Shown piece after piece: positions 1-7,562 of a stretch of 21,041 nt of DNA. This DNA comes from an uncultured Oscillospiraceae bacterium. GTDB lineage: Bacteria; Bacillota; Clostridia; Oscillospirales; Oscillospiraceae. Numbering within the stretch: position 1 is the stretch's first letter; every line of letters begins with the position of its first letter. The notes beneath the pieces are model-generated. The model saw only the letters and a list, made by a program, of their open reading frames with translations. It had not been told where the DNA came from and did not search any database. The position numbers and the translations under genes are program-made. The stretch is from the NCBI GenBank assembly GCA_910589085.1, contig CAJUSG010000044.1, positions 1-21,041 of the forward strand, written 5' to 3'.

Positions 1-663
<663 letters not shown>

Positions 664-677
664 GATTCTTACAGCAA

Positions 678-700
678 GTAGGGCAGAGCCCTTGCCCTAC
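678..700. repeat. short inverted repeat GTAGGGC / GCCCTAC
   Basis: Seven-base arms at 678-684 and 694-700 flank a 9-base spacer in the hflX-GNAT gap. There is no T-run after it, so it is not a typical terminator. The outer bases resemble the TGTAGGG...CCCTACA ends of the larger repeats at 7473, 9599 and 20821, so it could be a remnant or miniature relative. That link is weak. Confidence 0.4.
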
Positions 701-738
701 ACACATAAATGATGCGGTGATAAAGGAGATGCTTACAG

Positions 739-1248
739 ATGGATTTCATTCTGCGCCCCTGGCGGCGGGAGGATGTGGAGGACGTACTGCGGTACGCCAA
801 CAACGAAAAAATCGCCCGCAATTTGCGCAATATCTTTCCCTATCCCTATATCCGGACCGACGCTGAGAATTTTGTAAACAGCTGTCTGGAGGCGGACGAG
901 ACCTGTCAGATGTTCCGGGCCATCGAGGCGGAGGGCCGCGCGGTGGGCAGCATCGCCCTGTGCCGGGGCGGCGATGTATACGTCAGGACCGCCGAGCTGG
1001 GCTACTGGCTGGCCGAGGACTGCTGGGGACAGGGGATCATGACCCAGGCCGTCCGGCAAATCTGCCAGGAGGGCTTTGAGCAGTGGGACGACCTGGTCCG
1101 TATCTACGCCGAGCCCTACGCCCGCAACGCCCCCTCCCGCCGGGTGCTGGAGAAGGCCGGCTTTGCCCTGGAGGGCGTTCTGCGCCAGAATGTCTTCAAA
1201 GAGGGTGAGGTCTGCGACTCCTGTATGTACGCCCTGCTGCGGGAGTAA
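739..1248 (+). CDS. GNAT family N-acetyltransferase (RimJ/RimL type)
   Basis: The 169-residue protein has the single-domain length and layout of the RimJ/RimL-like GNAT group (Acetyltransf_3), which transfers acetyl from acetyl-CoA to amino groups of proteins or small molecules. It opens with LRPWRREDVEDVLRYANN, the usual first strand and helix. The core shows ELGYWLAEDCWGQGIMTQAV, where the GQGIMT stretch fills the acetyl-CoA pyrophosphate-binding Q/RxxGxG/A site. It is followed by NAPSRRVLEKAGFALEGVLR, the typical C-terminal motif of this group. The start ATG has an AAAGGAGAT ribosome binding site about 8 bases upstream (723-731). It lies between hflX and degV on the same strand. The substrate cannot be read from the sequence; the family call is secure. 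Confidence 0.9.
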   Translation: MDFILRPWRREDVEDVLRYANNEKIARNLRNIFPYPYIRTDAENFVNSCLEADETCQMFRAIEAEGRAVGSIALCRGGDVYVRTAELGYWLAEDCWGQGIMTQAVRQICQEGFEQWDDLVRIYAEPYARNAPSRRVLEKAGFALEGVLRQNVFKEGEVCDSCMYALLRE

Positions 1249-1256
1249 AAAAGCAG

Positions 1257-1285
1257 TTGAGTTTTCCGGTGCTCTGTGGTATCAT
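1257..1285 (+). promoter_or_regulatory. sigma-A promoter for the DegV gene
   Basis: TTGAGT at 1257-1262 and TATCAT at 1280-1285 are separated by 17 bp. A TGG triplet before the -10 gives an extended -10. Transcription would start near 1292, about 70 bases before the DegV start codon. The leader contains a GC-rich imperfect hairpin (arms 1300-1308 and 1321-1329, 8 of 9 pairs). Confidence 0.65.
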
Positions 1286-1361
1286 TACGCTATTACCCAC
1301 CGGGCGGGGTCCGGTCACGGCCCGCCGGGAGAGGGCAGGCCACGGAACAAAGGAGAACAAA

Positions 1362-2264
1362 ATGAAATTCCATATTGTCAGCGACAGCTCCTGCGATTTG
1401 GGGCGCGAGGAGCTGGAGCGGCTGGGCGTAAGTATGGTGTCCTACTATGTGGCCTTTGAGGATGAGGTCTACTTCCGGGAGGAGCGGGACATTTCGACCC
1501 AACGGTTTTACCAGATGATGGCGGAGCGTCCCGGCGTATTTCCCAAAACCTCCATGCCCACCATGGAGGACTATCTGGAGGCCTTCCGGCCTCCGGCGGC
1601 CAAGGGGCTGCCGATTCTGTGCATCTGCCTCAACGCCCGGTTCAGCGGTTCCTTCCAGTCCGCACGAAACGCGGCGGAGGAGCTGCGGGAGGAGTTCCCG
1701 GGCGCGGAGGTGCAGGTGCTGGATTCCACCCTGGCCACGGTGCTGCAGGGTCTGTTTGTGCGGGAGGCGGCGGTCCTGCGGGATGCGGACCTGACCCTGG
1801 AGGAGGCGGTGGAGGCGCTGAAGCCCCTGCCGGCCACCGGACGGATCTTCTTCACCACCGGAGACCTGGAGTATCTGCGCCACGGCGGGCGCATCGGCCG
1901 GGCTGCCGCCGCTACCGGGGCGCTGCTGAAGGTAAAACCCCTGATCGGCTACAAGGATGCGGAGCTGATCTCCGACGGCATCGCCCAGGGCCGGAAAAAG
2001 TCCCTGGCAAAGGTGCGGGAGCTGTTTTTCCGCTACCTGAAGCGGGAGGAGCTTAACCTGGACGACTACCGCCTGGCCACTGGCTTTGGCCTGGACCGGG
2101 CAGAGCACGAGACCTTCGCCCAGAGCATTTACGATGGGCTTCTGGCGCTGGGCCACCAGCGCCCTGAGGTAAAGGTGCCCCATCAGATTGGGGTGACCAT
2201 CGGTGTCCATACCGGCCCCACGCCCATCGGTGTGGGCCTGCTCCGCCGCGCCGGGATATCCTGA
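1362..2264 (+). CDS. DegV family fatty-acid-binding protein
   Basis: This 300-residue protein belongs to the DegV family, whose members bind a fatty acid; FakB proteins of this family present fatty acids to the kinase FakA for phosphorylation. The N-terminal VSDSSCDL (residues 6-13) is the family's first strand and loop. KTSMPT near residue 64, the CLNARFSGSFQSARNAA segment and the central LEYLRHGGRIGR block are all typical. The end carries GVHTGPTPIGVG, the conserved HxGPG-like loop that contacts the lipid head group. I chose ATG 1362 because AAAGGAG sits 7-10 bases before it; a longer frame to 1257 would run through the promoter and lacks a ribosome binding site. It has its own promoter and terminator. 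No fakA-like kinase gene is in the window, so lipid delivery to FakA is only a family-based inference. Confidence 0.92.
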   Translation: MKFHIVSDSSCDLGREELERLGVSMVSYYVAFEDEVYFREERDISTQRFYQMMAERPGVFPKTSMPTMEDYLEAFRPPAAKGLPILCICLNARFSGSFQSARNAAEELREEFPGAEVQVLDSTLATVLQGLFVREAAVLRDADLTLEEAVEALKPLPATGRIFFTTGDLEYLRHGGRIGRAAAATGALLKVKPLIGYKDAELISDGIAQGRKKSLAKVRELFFRYLKREELNLDDYRLATGFGLDRAEHETFAQSIYDGLLALGHQRPEVKVPHQIGVTIGVHTGPTPIGVGLLRRAGIS

Positions 2265-2275
2265 AAATGACCGTT

Positions 2276-2315
2276 AAAACCGCCTCCAGTCCCCAGAGGG
2301 CTGGAGGCGGTTTTT
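2276..2315 (+). terminator. intrinsic terminator after the DegV gene
   Basis: Fourteen-base perfect arms (2276-2289 and 2301-2314) enclose an 11-base loop, and the right arm runs into TTTTT (2311-2315). It starts 11 bases after the stop codon. The AAAA on the left arm means it could also work on the minus strand. Confidence 0.9.
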
Positions 2316-2363
2316 GACCCATAAGAGGAAAAATATGGCAAAAAAATGTAATGATTTTGTCAC

Positions 2364-2391
2364 TTGCTTTTTGTCGAAATTGTGATATTCT
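2364..2391 (+). promoter_or_regulatory. promoter of the SGNH hydrolase/DUF4358 unit
   Basis: TTGCTT (2364-2369), a 16-bp spacer and TATTCT (2386-2391) preceded by TGA, which makes an extended -10. The surrounding 2330-2420 stretch is clearly AT-richer than the genes. A TTGTCA at 2357 is too far from the -10 to serve as its -35. Confidence 0.5.
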
Positions 2392-2441
2392 GAATAAGTA
2401 CGGTCTATTGAAATTACAGCCTGTCGGGAGGTGTTCGCCGT

Positions 2442-3407
2442 ATGTCTGACAACTATACAGGCAAGCGGTCTGCCGGCAATATTGTGCAGATTGTTCTGGC
2501 GGTGCTGGCCTGTCTGGCTCTGGCGGCAGCCGGGATTCTCTTCCTCCAGACGAGAGAGCGGGAGCCGGCCTCGCCCAAGGGGGTACAGGTGGGCAACAAC
2601 GGACATCCGGCGGACAGCGGCGCGGGCTCCAGTGCGGACAGCGCCGCCCTTTCATCCCAGTCTTTCGACGAGGTCCCCCCGGCGCCTGCGGCGCCCCTTT
2701 ACGATTTCAGCCAGCCCGCCCCGGAGGGGGAGGCGGTGGATAACAGCTATTTCGCGGACGCCGCCTTTGTGGGGGACTCCCGCACCGACGGCTTTATGCT
2801 CTACAGCGGCGTCGGCTGCGGCAAGAACCTGACCTCCAACGGCCTGTCTATCTTCAAGCTGGCGGAGAAGAAGGTCCTGACCATCGGAGGGGAGCAGTAT
2901 ACCCTGCTGGAGGCCCTGGCCCTGGAGGAGTATGGCAAGGTCTACCTCTCCCTGGGGGTCAACGAGCTGGGCCTGAAGAACGACAATGGCTTCTACGAGA
3001 GCTACTGCGAGGCCATCGACGCCATCCGGCTGGTCCAGCCCGGCGCGGTCATCTACATCCAGGGCCTGATCCCCTTGAACGAGGGGCAGATTGAGGAGGC
3101 CAACGGCAACAAGTACAATCTGACCAACGACCACCTGCGGGTGTACAACGACCTGATGCGCAGGGCGGCGGAGGAGAAGCAGGTGGTATTCCTGGATCTG
3201 TACGCCGAATTTGTGGACGAGAACGGTGCGCTTCCGGAGGACGTCAGCCGGGACGGCGTCCATCTGTACAAGGAGGCCTGCCAGCGGTGGCTGGAGTACC
3301 TCAAGACCCACACGGTGGATTTTGACGTGCTGTACCCGGACGGCCCGCCTGTGGTGGAAAATACCGCTCCGGAGCAGACGCCGGAGGATGGGAGTGGACA
3401 AGAATGA
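2442..3407 (+). CDS. membrane-anchored SGNH/GDSL hydrolase family protein
   Basis: The 321-residue protein has a short cytoplasmic start, one membrane segment (about residues 13-36), a Ser/Ala/Pro-rich linker (about 40-95) and an extracytoplasmic SGNH-fold domain. The catalytic blocks are visible: VGDSRTDG with nucleophile Ser113, GVNELG with Asn174, and DGVHLY with Asp271 and His274. Members of this fold remove or transfer acyl groups on cell-wall polymers and glycans. The start is supported by GGGAGGTG at 2426-2433. Its stop overlaps the ATG of the following DUF4358 lipoprotein (ATGA), so the two are translationally coupled. In related bacteria such proteins often accompany an MBOAT O-acyltransferase, but none is present here. 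The substrate is unknown; the fold assignment is firm. Confidence 0.85.
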   Translation: MSDNYTGKRSAGNIVQIVLAVLACLALAAAGILFLQTREREPASPKGVQVGNNGHPADSGAGSSADSAALSSQSFDEVPPAPAAPLYDFSQPAPEGEAVDNSYFADAAFVGDSRTDGFMLYSGVGCGKNLTSNGLSIFKLAEKKVLTIGGEQYTLLEALALEEYGKVYLSLGVNELGLKNDNGFYESYCEAIDAIRLVQPGAVIYIQGLIPLNEGQIEEANGNKYNLTNDHLRVYNDLMRRAAEEKQVVFLDLYAEFVDENGALPEDVSRDGVHLYKEACQRWLEYLKTHTVDFDVLYPDGPPVVENTAPEQTPEDGSGQE

Positions 3408-3883
3408 AAAAGCTGTTACATATGACCCTGGTCCTGGCCCTGCTGCTGGGGCTCTCCGCCTGCGCCAAAGGGGGAGACAACGACGCCCCGCCCCTCTACG
3501 GAACCTATCATGTGGCGGCCCTGGTGGAGGCGGGCGCCTTCTCCGAGGAGCTGGAGGAGCTGGACGGGGACACCGCGTTTATGCTCTATAAGCTGGCTGA
3601 CTATGACCTGGAGCGGGAGGACCTGAAGGACTGCGCCGTCCAGCGCTCCGCCGGAGCCACCTGCGAGGAGGCGGCGGTGCTGGTGTTTACCAGCGCGGAC
3701 AAGGCCAAGACCGCCAAGGGGGCGCTGGAGGACTATGTCCAAGGCCAGATCGAGGCCAACACCGACTACCGCCCCGCCGAGATTCCCAAACTGGAGGAGG
3801 CTCTGGTGGATGTGCGGGGGGAGACCCTCCTGCTGGCGGTGGCCAATGACAGAGAGGCGGTCGAGCAGACGCTGAACGGATGA
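3404..3883 (+). CDS. DUF4358 domain lipoprotein
   Basis: This 159-residue secreted lipoprotein has a lysine start, a hydrophobic stretch and the lipobox LSAC with Cys20 as the lipidation site. The rest resembles DUF4358, a Firmicutes domain without a known biochemical role. Recognisable parts are the MLYKLADYDLEREDLKDC segment followed by a GATCEEAAVLVF stretch and a C-terminal helix with repeated acidic residues. The ATG overlaps the stop of the SGNH hydrolase gene by four bases, which points to one operon and a joint role at the outer face of the membrane. The gene ends just before a hairpin shared with the convergent gene. The lipoprotein call is certain; the DUF4358 call is from recognised pattern and gene context. 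Confidence 0.8.
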   Translation: MKKLLHMTLVLALLLGLSACAKGGDNDAPPLYGTYHVAALVEAGAFSEELEELDGDTAFMLYKLADYDLEREDLKDCAVQRSAGATCEEAAVLVFTSADKAKTAKGALEDYVQGQIEANTDYRPAEIPKLEEALVDVRGETLLLAVANDREAVEQTLNG

Positions 3884-3930
3884 GGAGTTGCCGCCGAGGG
3901 AGGCTTGGCCAAAGCGCCTTAAAAAGCAAG

Positions 3931-3956
3931 AATCCCGGCCTGTGGGCCGGGATTTT
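3931..3956. terminator. terminator between convergent genes
   Basis: A perfect 10-bp stem (3931-3940 with 3945-3954) has a four-base loop, TTTT at 3953-3956 on the plus side, and an A-rich stretch at 3921-3929 that gives T residues on the minus strand. It therefore can stop the lipoprotein transcript and, less strongly, the convergent DUF2156 gene, whose stop codon begins right beside it at 3960. Confidence 0.85.
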
Positions 3957-3957
3957 C

Positions 3958-4866
3958 TCATATCTGGCAGTAGTCGCAGGGCTCGTCCACCGTGACGGTG
4001 TACTTCTCCAGCAGAGCTATCGGGTGGTAGGACAGCTTGCTGGTGCGCAGGCCCAGGTCGCCGGTGTCGTCCTCCCGGTTGATGAAGGACACACCCTCGC
4101 CGGCAAACTGCTGGGCGAACTGGGCCACCAGCATCTGGTAGCAGCCCTCGTAGTCACGGTCCGCCTTTTCGATGTGGGTGAACAGGGTGTCGCCAATGAT
4201 CTCCCCCAGAGAGAAGCCCGCAATCTTTCCCTCCACCAGCAGTACGCCCCCCAACAGGTCGTAGGTCCGATAGTTGTCCAGAATTTCGTGGGTCTTGGCG
4301 ATATCCTCATGAAAGGTGGCGGAGCCCTTGCTCCAGCGGCTGGCGTACTGGTCCAGGAATGCCTTAACCGCCGGGATATCCTCCTGGACAATGGGGCGGA
4401 AGAGCCAATTACTGTAGGTTTTTAAAAACTTGTTTACATGGTTGCGCTGTCCGCTGAGCTTTTTGCCCCGGAAATATTTTAAATCCTCCGCCCGGTAGAG
4501 GTAATCGAAGTTGTCCCGCTCGCCCACGGCGGTGCTGGCGGGGAAAAACTCCTGGAGCCGGTCCAGCTCGTCCTTGGGGACGGGGTAGAAGGCGATGGGC
4601 ATGTTCCGCCGGCAGCAGTAGCCGGCAATCTCGGCAAAGTGCTCGGGCCGTCCGCCCCCCAGGGGCAGGGTGAAGGTGGGGCCCAGGCCGGGGTAGTCCA
4701 CCTTGAAGTAGAGGGAGCCGTTGTAGATGGCCCACTCGGTTTGATAGATGTCCCGCCAGATCAGGACGGTGCCGGGGGTGGTGTCGCAGATGCGGCTGCC
4801 GCTGTAGCCGAAGAAGGGGCGCAGCCGGGGCAGGTCAGACAGCTGAAGAGGGTGAAAATCCAACAT
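3958..4866 (-). CDS. DUF2156 protein (phosphatidylglycerol lysyltransferase C-domain-like)
   Basis: The 302-residue protein matches the soluble DUF2156 family, two tandem GNAT-like folds related to the catalytic C-terminal domain of LPG synthase MprF. Features seen are an N-terminal block with TPGTVLIWRDIY, a middle LSGQRNHVNKFLKTYSNW segment, and the hallmark INREDDTGDLGLRTSKLSYHP near the C terminus. MprF-type domains use aminoacyl-tRNA to modify lipids, but these stand-alone proteins lack the membrane flippase part and their substrate is not established. The ATG at 4866 has AAAGGA about 9 bases upstream on the minus strand. It follows the metallophosphoesterase gene by 58 bp in the same direction without a terminator, so the pair is probably an operon. 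An MprF role should not be assumed. Confidence 0.88.
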   Translation of the reverse strand: MLDFHPLQLSDLPRLRPFFGYSGSRICDTTPGTVLIWRDIYQTEWAIYNGSLYFKVDYPGLGPTFTLPLGGGRPEHFAEIAGYCCRRNMPIAFYPVPKDELDRLQEFFPASTAVGERDNFDYLYRAEDLKYFRGKKLSGQRNHVNKFLKTYSNWLFRPIVQEDIPAVKAFLDQYASRWSKGSATFHEDIAKTHEILDNYRTYDLLGGVLLVEGKIAGFSLGEIIGDTLFTHIEKADRDYEGCYQMLVAQFAQQFAGEGVSFINREDDTGDLGLRTSKLSYHPIALLEKYTVTVDEPCDYCQI

Positions 4867-4924
4867 ACATTCAAATCCTTTGTTCCATGCCGCCCTCTCC
4901 CCGATTGGTGGAGAAAACGGTGTT

Positions 4925-6022
4925 TTATTCCATTATATCCGACAACCGCCCATAATACCAGCCCGTAACCCCCTGTTTTTTGCACAAAAAACCGGCGCTG
5001 GTCTCTCTCACCACCGTCAAAAGCTCCCCGGGGGACACCGGCAGACGGTAATCGGTGGAGTCCTCGCACTCCAGGCCGTGGGGGCCCTGGCGAAGGTAGT
5101 CGTTGAGAATATACAGCTCCCGCCCCGTCTCCAGGTGGCGGCACAGAGACCGCTCCTCCCCCCTCTCCAGCAGCTCCAGGGCGGACCGCCCCCAGCGGAT
5201 ATTTACCGAATCGGCGCCGGCCTCCTGGGGGTCCAGGGCCCGGGCCCTGGGCAGTCCGTCCCAGGCGGTCCAGGAGAAGTCCTCCGAGTCCTCCGAGGGG
5301 AGCAGCAGGGCGTTGAGCTGACCGTCCGCCTTGAGCACGCAGGCCCCGTCGATGGAGATGATTTTTCTGTCCCGCAAAATCAGAGGGGCGGAGGATGGAA
5401 TGTGCGGGTTGTAAAGGGTGACAGGCCAGTGTCCCACGATGACCCACTTGTCAAAGGTGTGACCCTGGCCCAGAAAATTGTCGTTTTTCATACATCCCCA
5501 CCGGTCCAGCTCCTCCATACGCTCCAGAGAGGGGACGCCCCCGTGGACAAAGACCAGGTGCTCCGTCTCCAGGATGGTGGGCATAGCCTTCAGCCAGGCC
5601 CATTCCCCGGGAAAAGCGGCCCGAAGGTCCCGGCGGAGCCGGGGCAGGTCGTCCCACTGCTCAAAGCCGCCCTCCCGGGCCAGCTGGCGCAGGGTGGACT
5701 CCGGGTGGCGGGGGAGGTAGGAGGCAAAAAAGCGGCTGTCCAGCTCGTCGGTCTCAAAGAAGCGGAGCACCAGCCCGTCACAGTTTCCGCAGATGGGGTA
5801 TACGGTGTGGGTTTTGGACAGCTCCATAAGCTGGCGCAGCAGGGGCAGGCTGTCCTGGCCCTTCTCCAGCATGTCACCCAGCAGGATCAGGATGTCCTCA
5901 GGGGTCAGCCGGATTTTTTCCATCAGGGCTGTAAAGAAGGGGAGATTGCCGTGGATGTCGCTGACAGCGATGATCCGCCGCCCCGAGGGGAAAACCGGGT
6001 GGATGACAATGGCCTGGTCCAT
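4925..6022 (-). CDS. metallophosphoesterase with C-terminal SH3-like tail
   Basis: The 365-residue protein is a calcineurin-like metallophosphoesterase. Metal-ligand motifs are VSDIHGN (Asp22, His24), LLGDMLEKG (Asp50), GNCD (Asn80), FVHGG and VGHWP. The GNCD form with Cys instead of His occurs in YfcE-like phosphodiesterases; the FVHGG/VGHWP part looks more like PPP-type phosphatases. After residue ~300 there is an added segment ending in SAGFLCKKQGVTGWYYGRL, which reads like a small SH3-type barrel. I use ATG at 6022 because AGGAGG lies 8 bases upstream; the frame extends to 6070 but without a ribosome binding site. Substrate may be a protein phosphoester or a nucleotide; not decidable. It precedes the DUF2156 gene. 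Confidence 0.85.
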   Translation of the reverse strand: MDQAIVIHPVFPSGRRIIAVSDIHGNLPFFTALMEKIRLTPEDILILLGDMLEKGQDSLPLLRQLMELSKTHTVYPICGNCDGLVLRFFETDELDSRFFASYLPRHPESTLRQLAREGGFEQWDDLPRLRRDLRAAFPGEWAWLKAMPTILETEHLVFVHGGVPSLERMEELDRWGCMKNDNFLGQGHTFDKWVIVGHWPVTLYNPHIPSSAPLILRDRKIISIDGACVLKADGQLNALLLPSEDSEDFSWTAWDGLPRARALDPQEAGADSVNIRWGRSALELLERGEERSLCRHLETGRELYILNDYLRQGPHGLECEDSTDYRLPVSPGELLTVVRETSAGFLCKKQGVTGWYYGRLSDIME

Positions 6023-6065
6023 GGCAGTACCTCCTGATGTTTGTCCGAAATTTTCCGCTGTCCTA

Positions 6066-6095
6066 AGCATACCACACGCGGGGCGGAAAATTCAA
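6066..6095 (-). promoter_or_regulatory. putative promoter of the metallophosphoesterase/DUF2156 unit
   Basis: On the minus strand TTGAAT (6095-6090), an 18-bp spacer and TATGCT (6071-6066) preceded by TGG form an extended -10 promoter. It is embedded in a 10-bp perfect inverted repeat (AATTTTCCGC at 6049-6058, GCGGAAAATT at 6083-6092) whose right arm overlaps the -35. Confidence 0.45.
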
Positions 6096-6128
6096 GCAGA
6101 AATCAGGGCCCTTCTGTCCGCGGGCCGT

Positions 6129-7373
6129 TCAGTGGGCCTCCCGCTCCAGCCGGCAAAATACCCGTTTGGACCTCAAAGCTACCAGGGCGGACAGCGCGGC
6201 GGCGGCCAGGAGGACTGTCCAGGGGGGCAGGTAGTCAAAGAGAAGGCCGTAGGCCGCCTGTCCCAGGGGAGATGCGCAGTTGGCCACCGCCTGGACACAG
6301 GCGATTACCTTGCCCAGCAGCTGGCCGGGCACCTGGGCCTGGACCAGGGTGAGCAACACCACGGTAAACAGCATGGCGGCGGCCATGACAGCCATAGCCA
6401 TCCCGGTAATCAGCCAGTAGCTCGCCGCCGTGGGCACCCCGGGAAGGACAGCCAGCCCCATAACGCCCGCCATCCCGGCGCAGGCCAGCAGGCACACCGA
6501 CCCGTGCCGGGGCTTCAGCTTTGTGCCCAGCACACCGGCCAGCATTCCGCCCAGCAGGCCCCCAAACCCCATGGCCGCCTGAGTCAGGCCCAGGTAGGCG
6601 TCGCTCATGCCCAGCACCTGGGCCACAATGGCGGGGATGCCCACAATCATCACCGCCGACAAAATCAGATTGAAGGCGGACAGCACCAGGGTCACCGACA
6701 AGAACACTGGCCGCTTTTGGGAGATGTACCGCCAGCTCTCCCCCAGGTCCTTGCCCACTGTGGCCAGAACGCCGGTATCACGGGGCCGCCTCTCGTGGGG
6801 GACGCGGATGAAGAGCTCCATCACCGCTGAGGAGAAGAAGCAAATTCCGCCAATGGTCAGGATGGGGCCCAGTCCCCACAGGCCGAAGATGACGCCTCCC
6901 AGGGCGGGGCCCAGCAGGTTGGCCAGAGTGGCCACCATGTTGATGACCGCGTTGCCCTGGGTCAGCCGCTCGGGGGAGAGGAGCAGGGGCAGGCTGGCCT
7001 GGACTGCCGGCTGGTAGGCCCCGGCGATGGCGTAGAGGAGCATAAGCGTCACGATCACCAGGGGCACCAGAGGGGCCTTGCCCCACAGCAGGGTGTAGGC
7101 CACCGTCAGCCCGGCGGTGAGGAAGTCCAGCACCACCATGATGCGGCCCTTGTGGACCCGGTCCGCCGCCGTCCCGCCGATGGGACCCATGAGGATCATG
7201 GGCAGGAAGGAGCAGGCGTTCACCGCTCCAAAAAGGGTGATGGAGCCCGTCTCCCGCAGCAGGTACAGGGGCAGGGCGAAGTGGAGAATGGCGTTGCCGA
7301 AGAGGGAGATGATCTGTCCGATGACCACCAGGGTAAAATCCCGGGTGAACAGGGCGCTTTTTTGTGTTTCCAT
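6129..7373 (-). CDS. MFS transporter, probable drug or metabolite exporter
   Basis: The 414-residue protein is a 12-helix major facilitator superfamily member of the EntS/MFS_3-like type, proton-driven exporters in the cytoplasmic membrane. It starts with TRDFTLVVIGQIISLFGNAI, the typical first helix of this group. The loop between helices 2 and 3 has GPIGGTAADRVHKGRIMV, matching the MFS signature GxxxDRxGRR. A second related loop is seen around LGTKLKPRHG. The start ATG at 7373 has AAAGGAG on the minus strand. A palindromic operator copy sits about 20 bases upstream of the start (7394-7414) and matches the one at the tetR promoter, so the neighbouring TetR protein very likely controls this exporter. 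A repeat element lies between the two genes. The transported compound is unknown; multidrug export is the usual inference. Confidence 0.9.
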   Translation of the reverse strand: METQKSALFTRDFTLVVIGQIISLFGNAILHFALPLYLLRETGSITLFGAVNACSFLPMILMGPIGGTAADRVHKGRIMVVLDFLTAGLTVAYTLLWGKAPLVPLVIVTLMLLYAIAGAYQPAVQASLPLLLSPERLTQGNAVINMVATLANLLGPALGGVIFGLWGLGPILTIGGICFFSSAVMELFIRVPHERRPRDTGVLATVGKDLGESWRYISQKRPVFLSVTLVLSAFNLILSAVMIVGIPAIVAQVLGMSDAYLGLTQAAMGFGGLLGGMLAGVLGTKLKPRHGSVCLLACAGMAGVMGLAVLPGVPTAASYWLITGMAMAVMAAAMLFTVVLLTLVQAQVPGQLLGKVIACVQAVANCASPLGQAAYGLLFDYLPPWTVLLAAAALSALVALRSKRVFCRLEREAH

Positions 7374-7393
7374 AGAGATACTCCTTTCTTATA

Positions 7394-7414
7394 AAACCAA
7401 CCGTCGGTTTGTAT
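7394..7414 (-). promoter_or_regulatory. TetR-type operator upstream of the MFS gene
   Basis: An imperfect palindrome has arms AAACCAACC (7394-7402) and GGTTTGTAT (7406-7414) around GTC, pairing at 7 of 9 positions. The half-site GGTTTGTAT differs by one base from GGTCTGTAT in the perfect operator at 8218-8238. Its place just upstream of the MFS ribosome binding site fits repression of that gene. I could not define a convincing -35/-10 pair for the MFS gene itself. Confidence 0.65.
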
Positions 7415-7424
7415 AGAGGGCTAA

Positions 7425-7556
7425 GCAGGGGCGGGTATTACCCGCCCGCAGAGAAGGTGCCAAAACAGATTTTGCAGGGCGCGACGACCTCGGCGCGCCG
7501 TTCTTCCAAGGGCGCCCGCTCTCTGTGGACGGCGGGCCGAGTCGTCCCGCCCTACA
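7425..7556. repeat. composite palindromic repeat, copy 1 (A + B parts)
   Basis: Part A (7425-7448) is a small palindrome, GGGCGGGTATTACCCGCCCG-like. After a 24-base spacer, part B (7473-7556, 84 bp) begins TGCAGGGCGCGACGAC and ends GTCGTCCCGCCCTACA, so its ends are inverted copies. Copy 2 (9552-9675) has the same A-spacer-B order and copy 3 (20821-20903) has only B. It fills the gap between tetR and the MFS gene, both on the minus strand. No open frame or transposase lies inside, so it is a MITE- or REP-like sequence. Confidence 0.8.
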
Positions 7557-7562
7557 GGGGCA

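Noticed and set aside
1257..1361. N-terminal extension of the DegV frame
   Set aside because: It would be translated from the -35 box onward. AAAGGAG in front of ATG 1362 and family length favour the shorter start.
3958..4866. mprF lysyl-phosphatidylglycerol synthase
   Set aside because: The protein resembles only the C-terminal catalytic half and lacks the membrane flippase domain, so DUF2156 is the safer name.
7425..7556. CRISPR array or rho-independent terminator in the tetR-MFS gap
   Set aside because: There are no regularly spaced direct repeats. The palindromes lack T-runs, and matching copies elsewhere show that it is an interspersed repeat.
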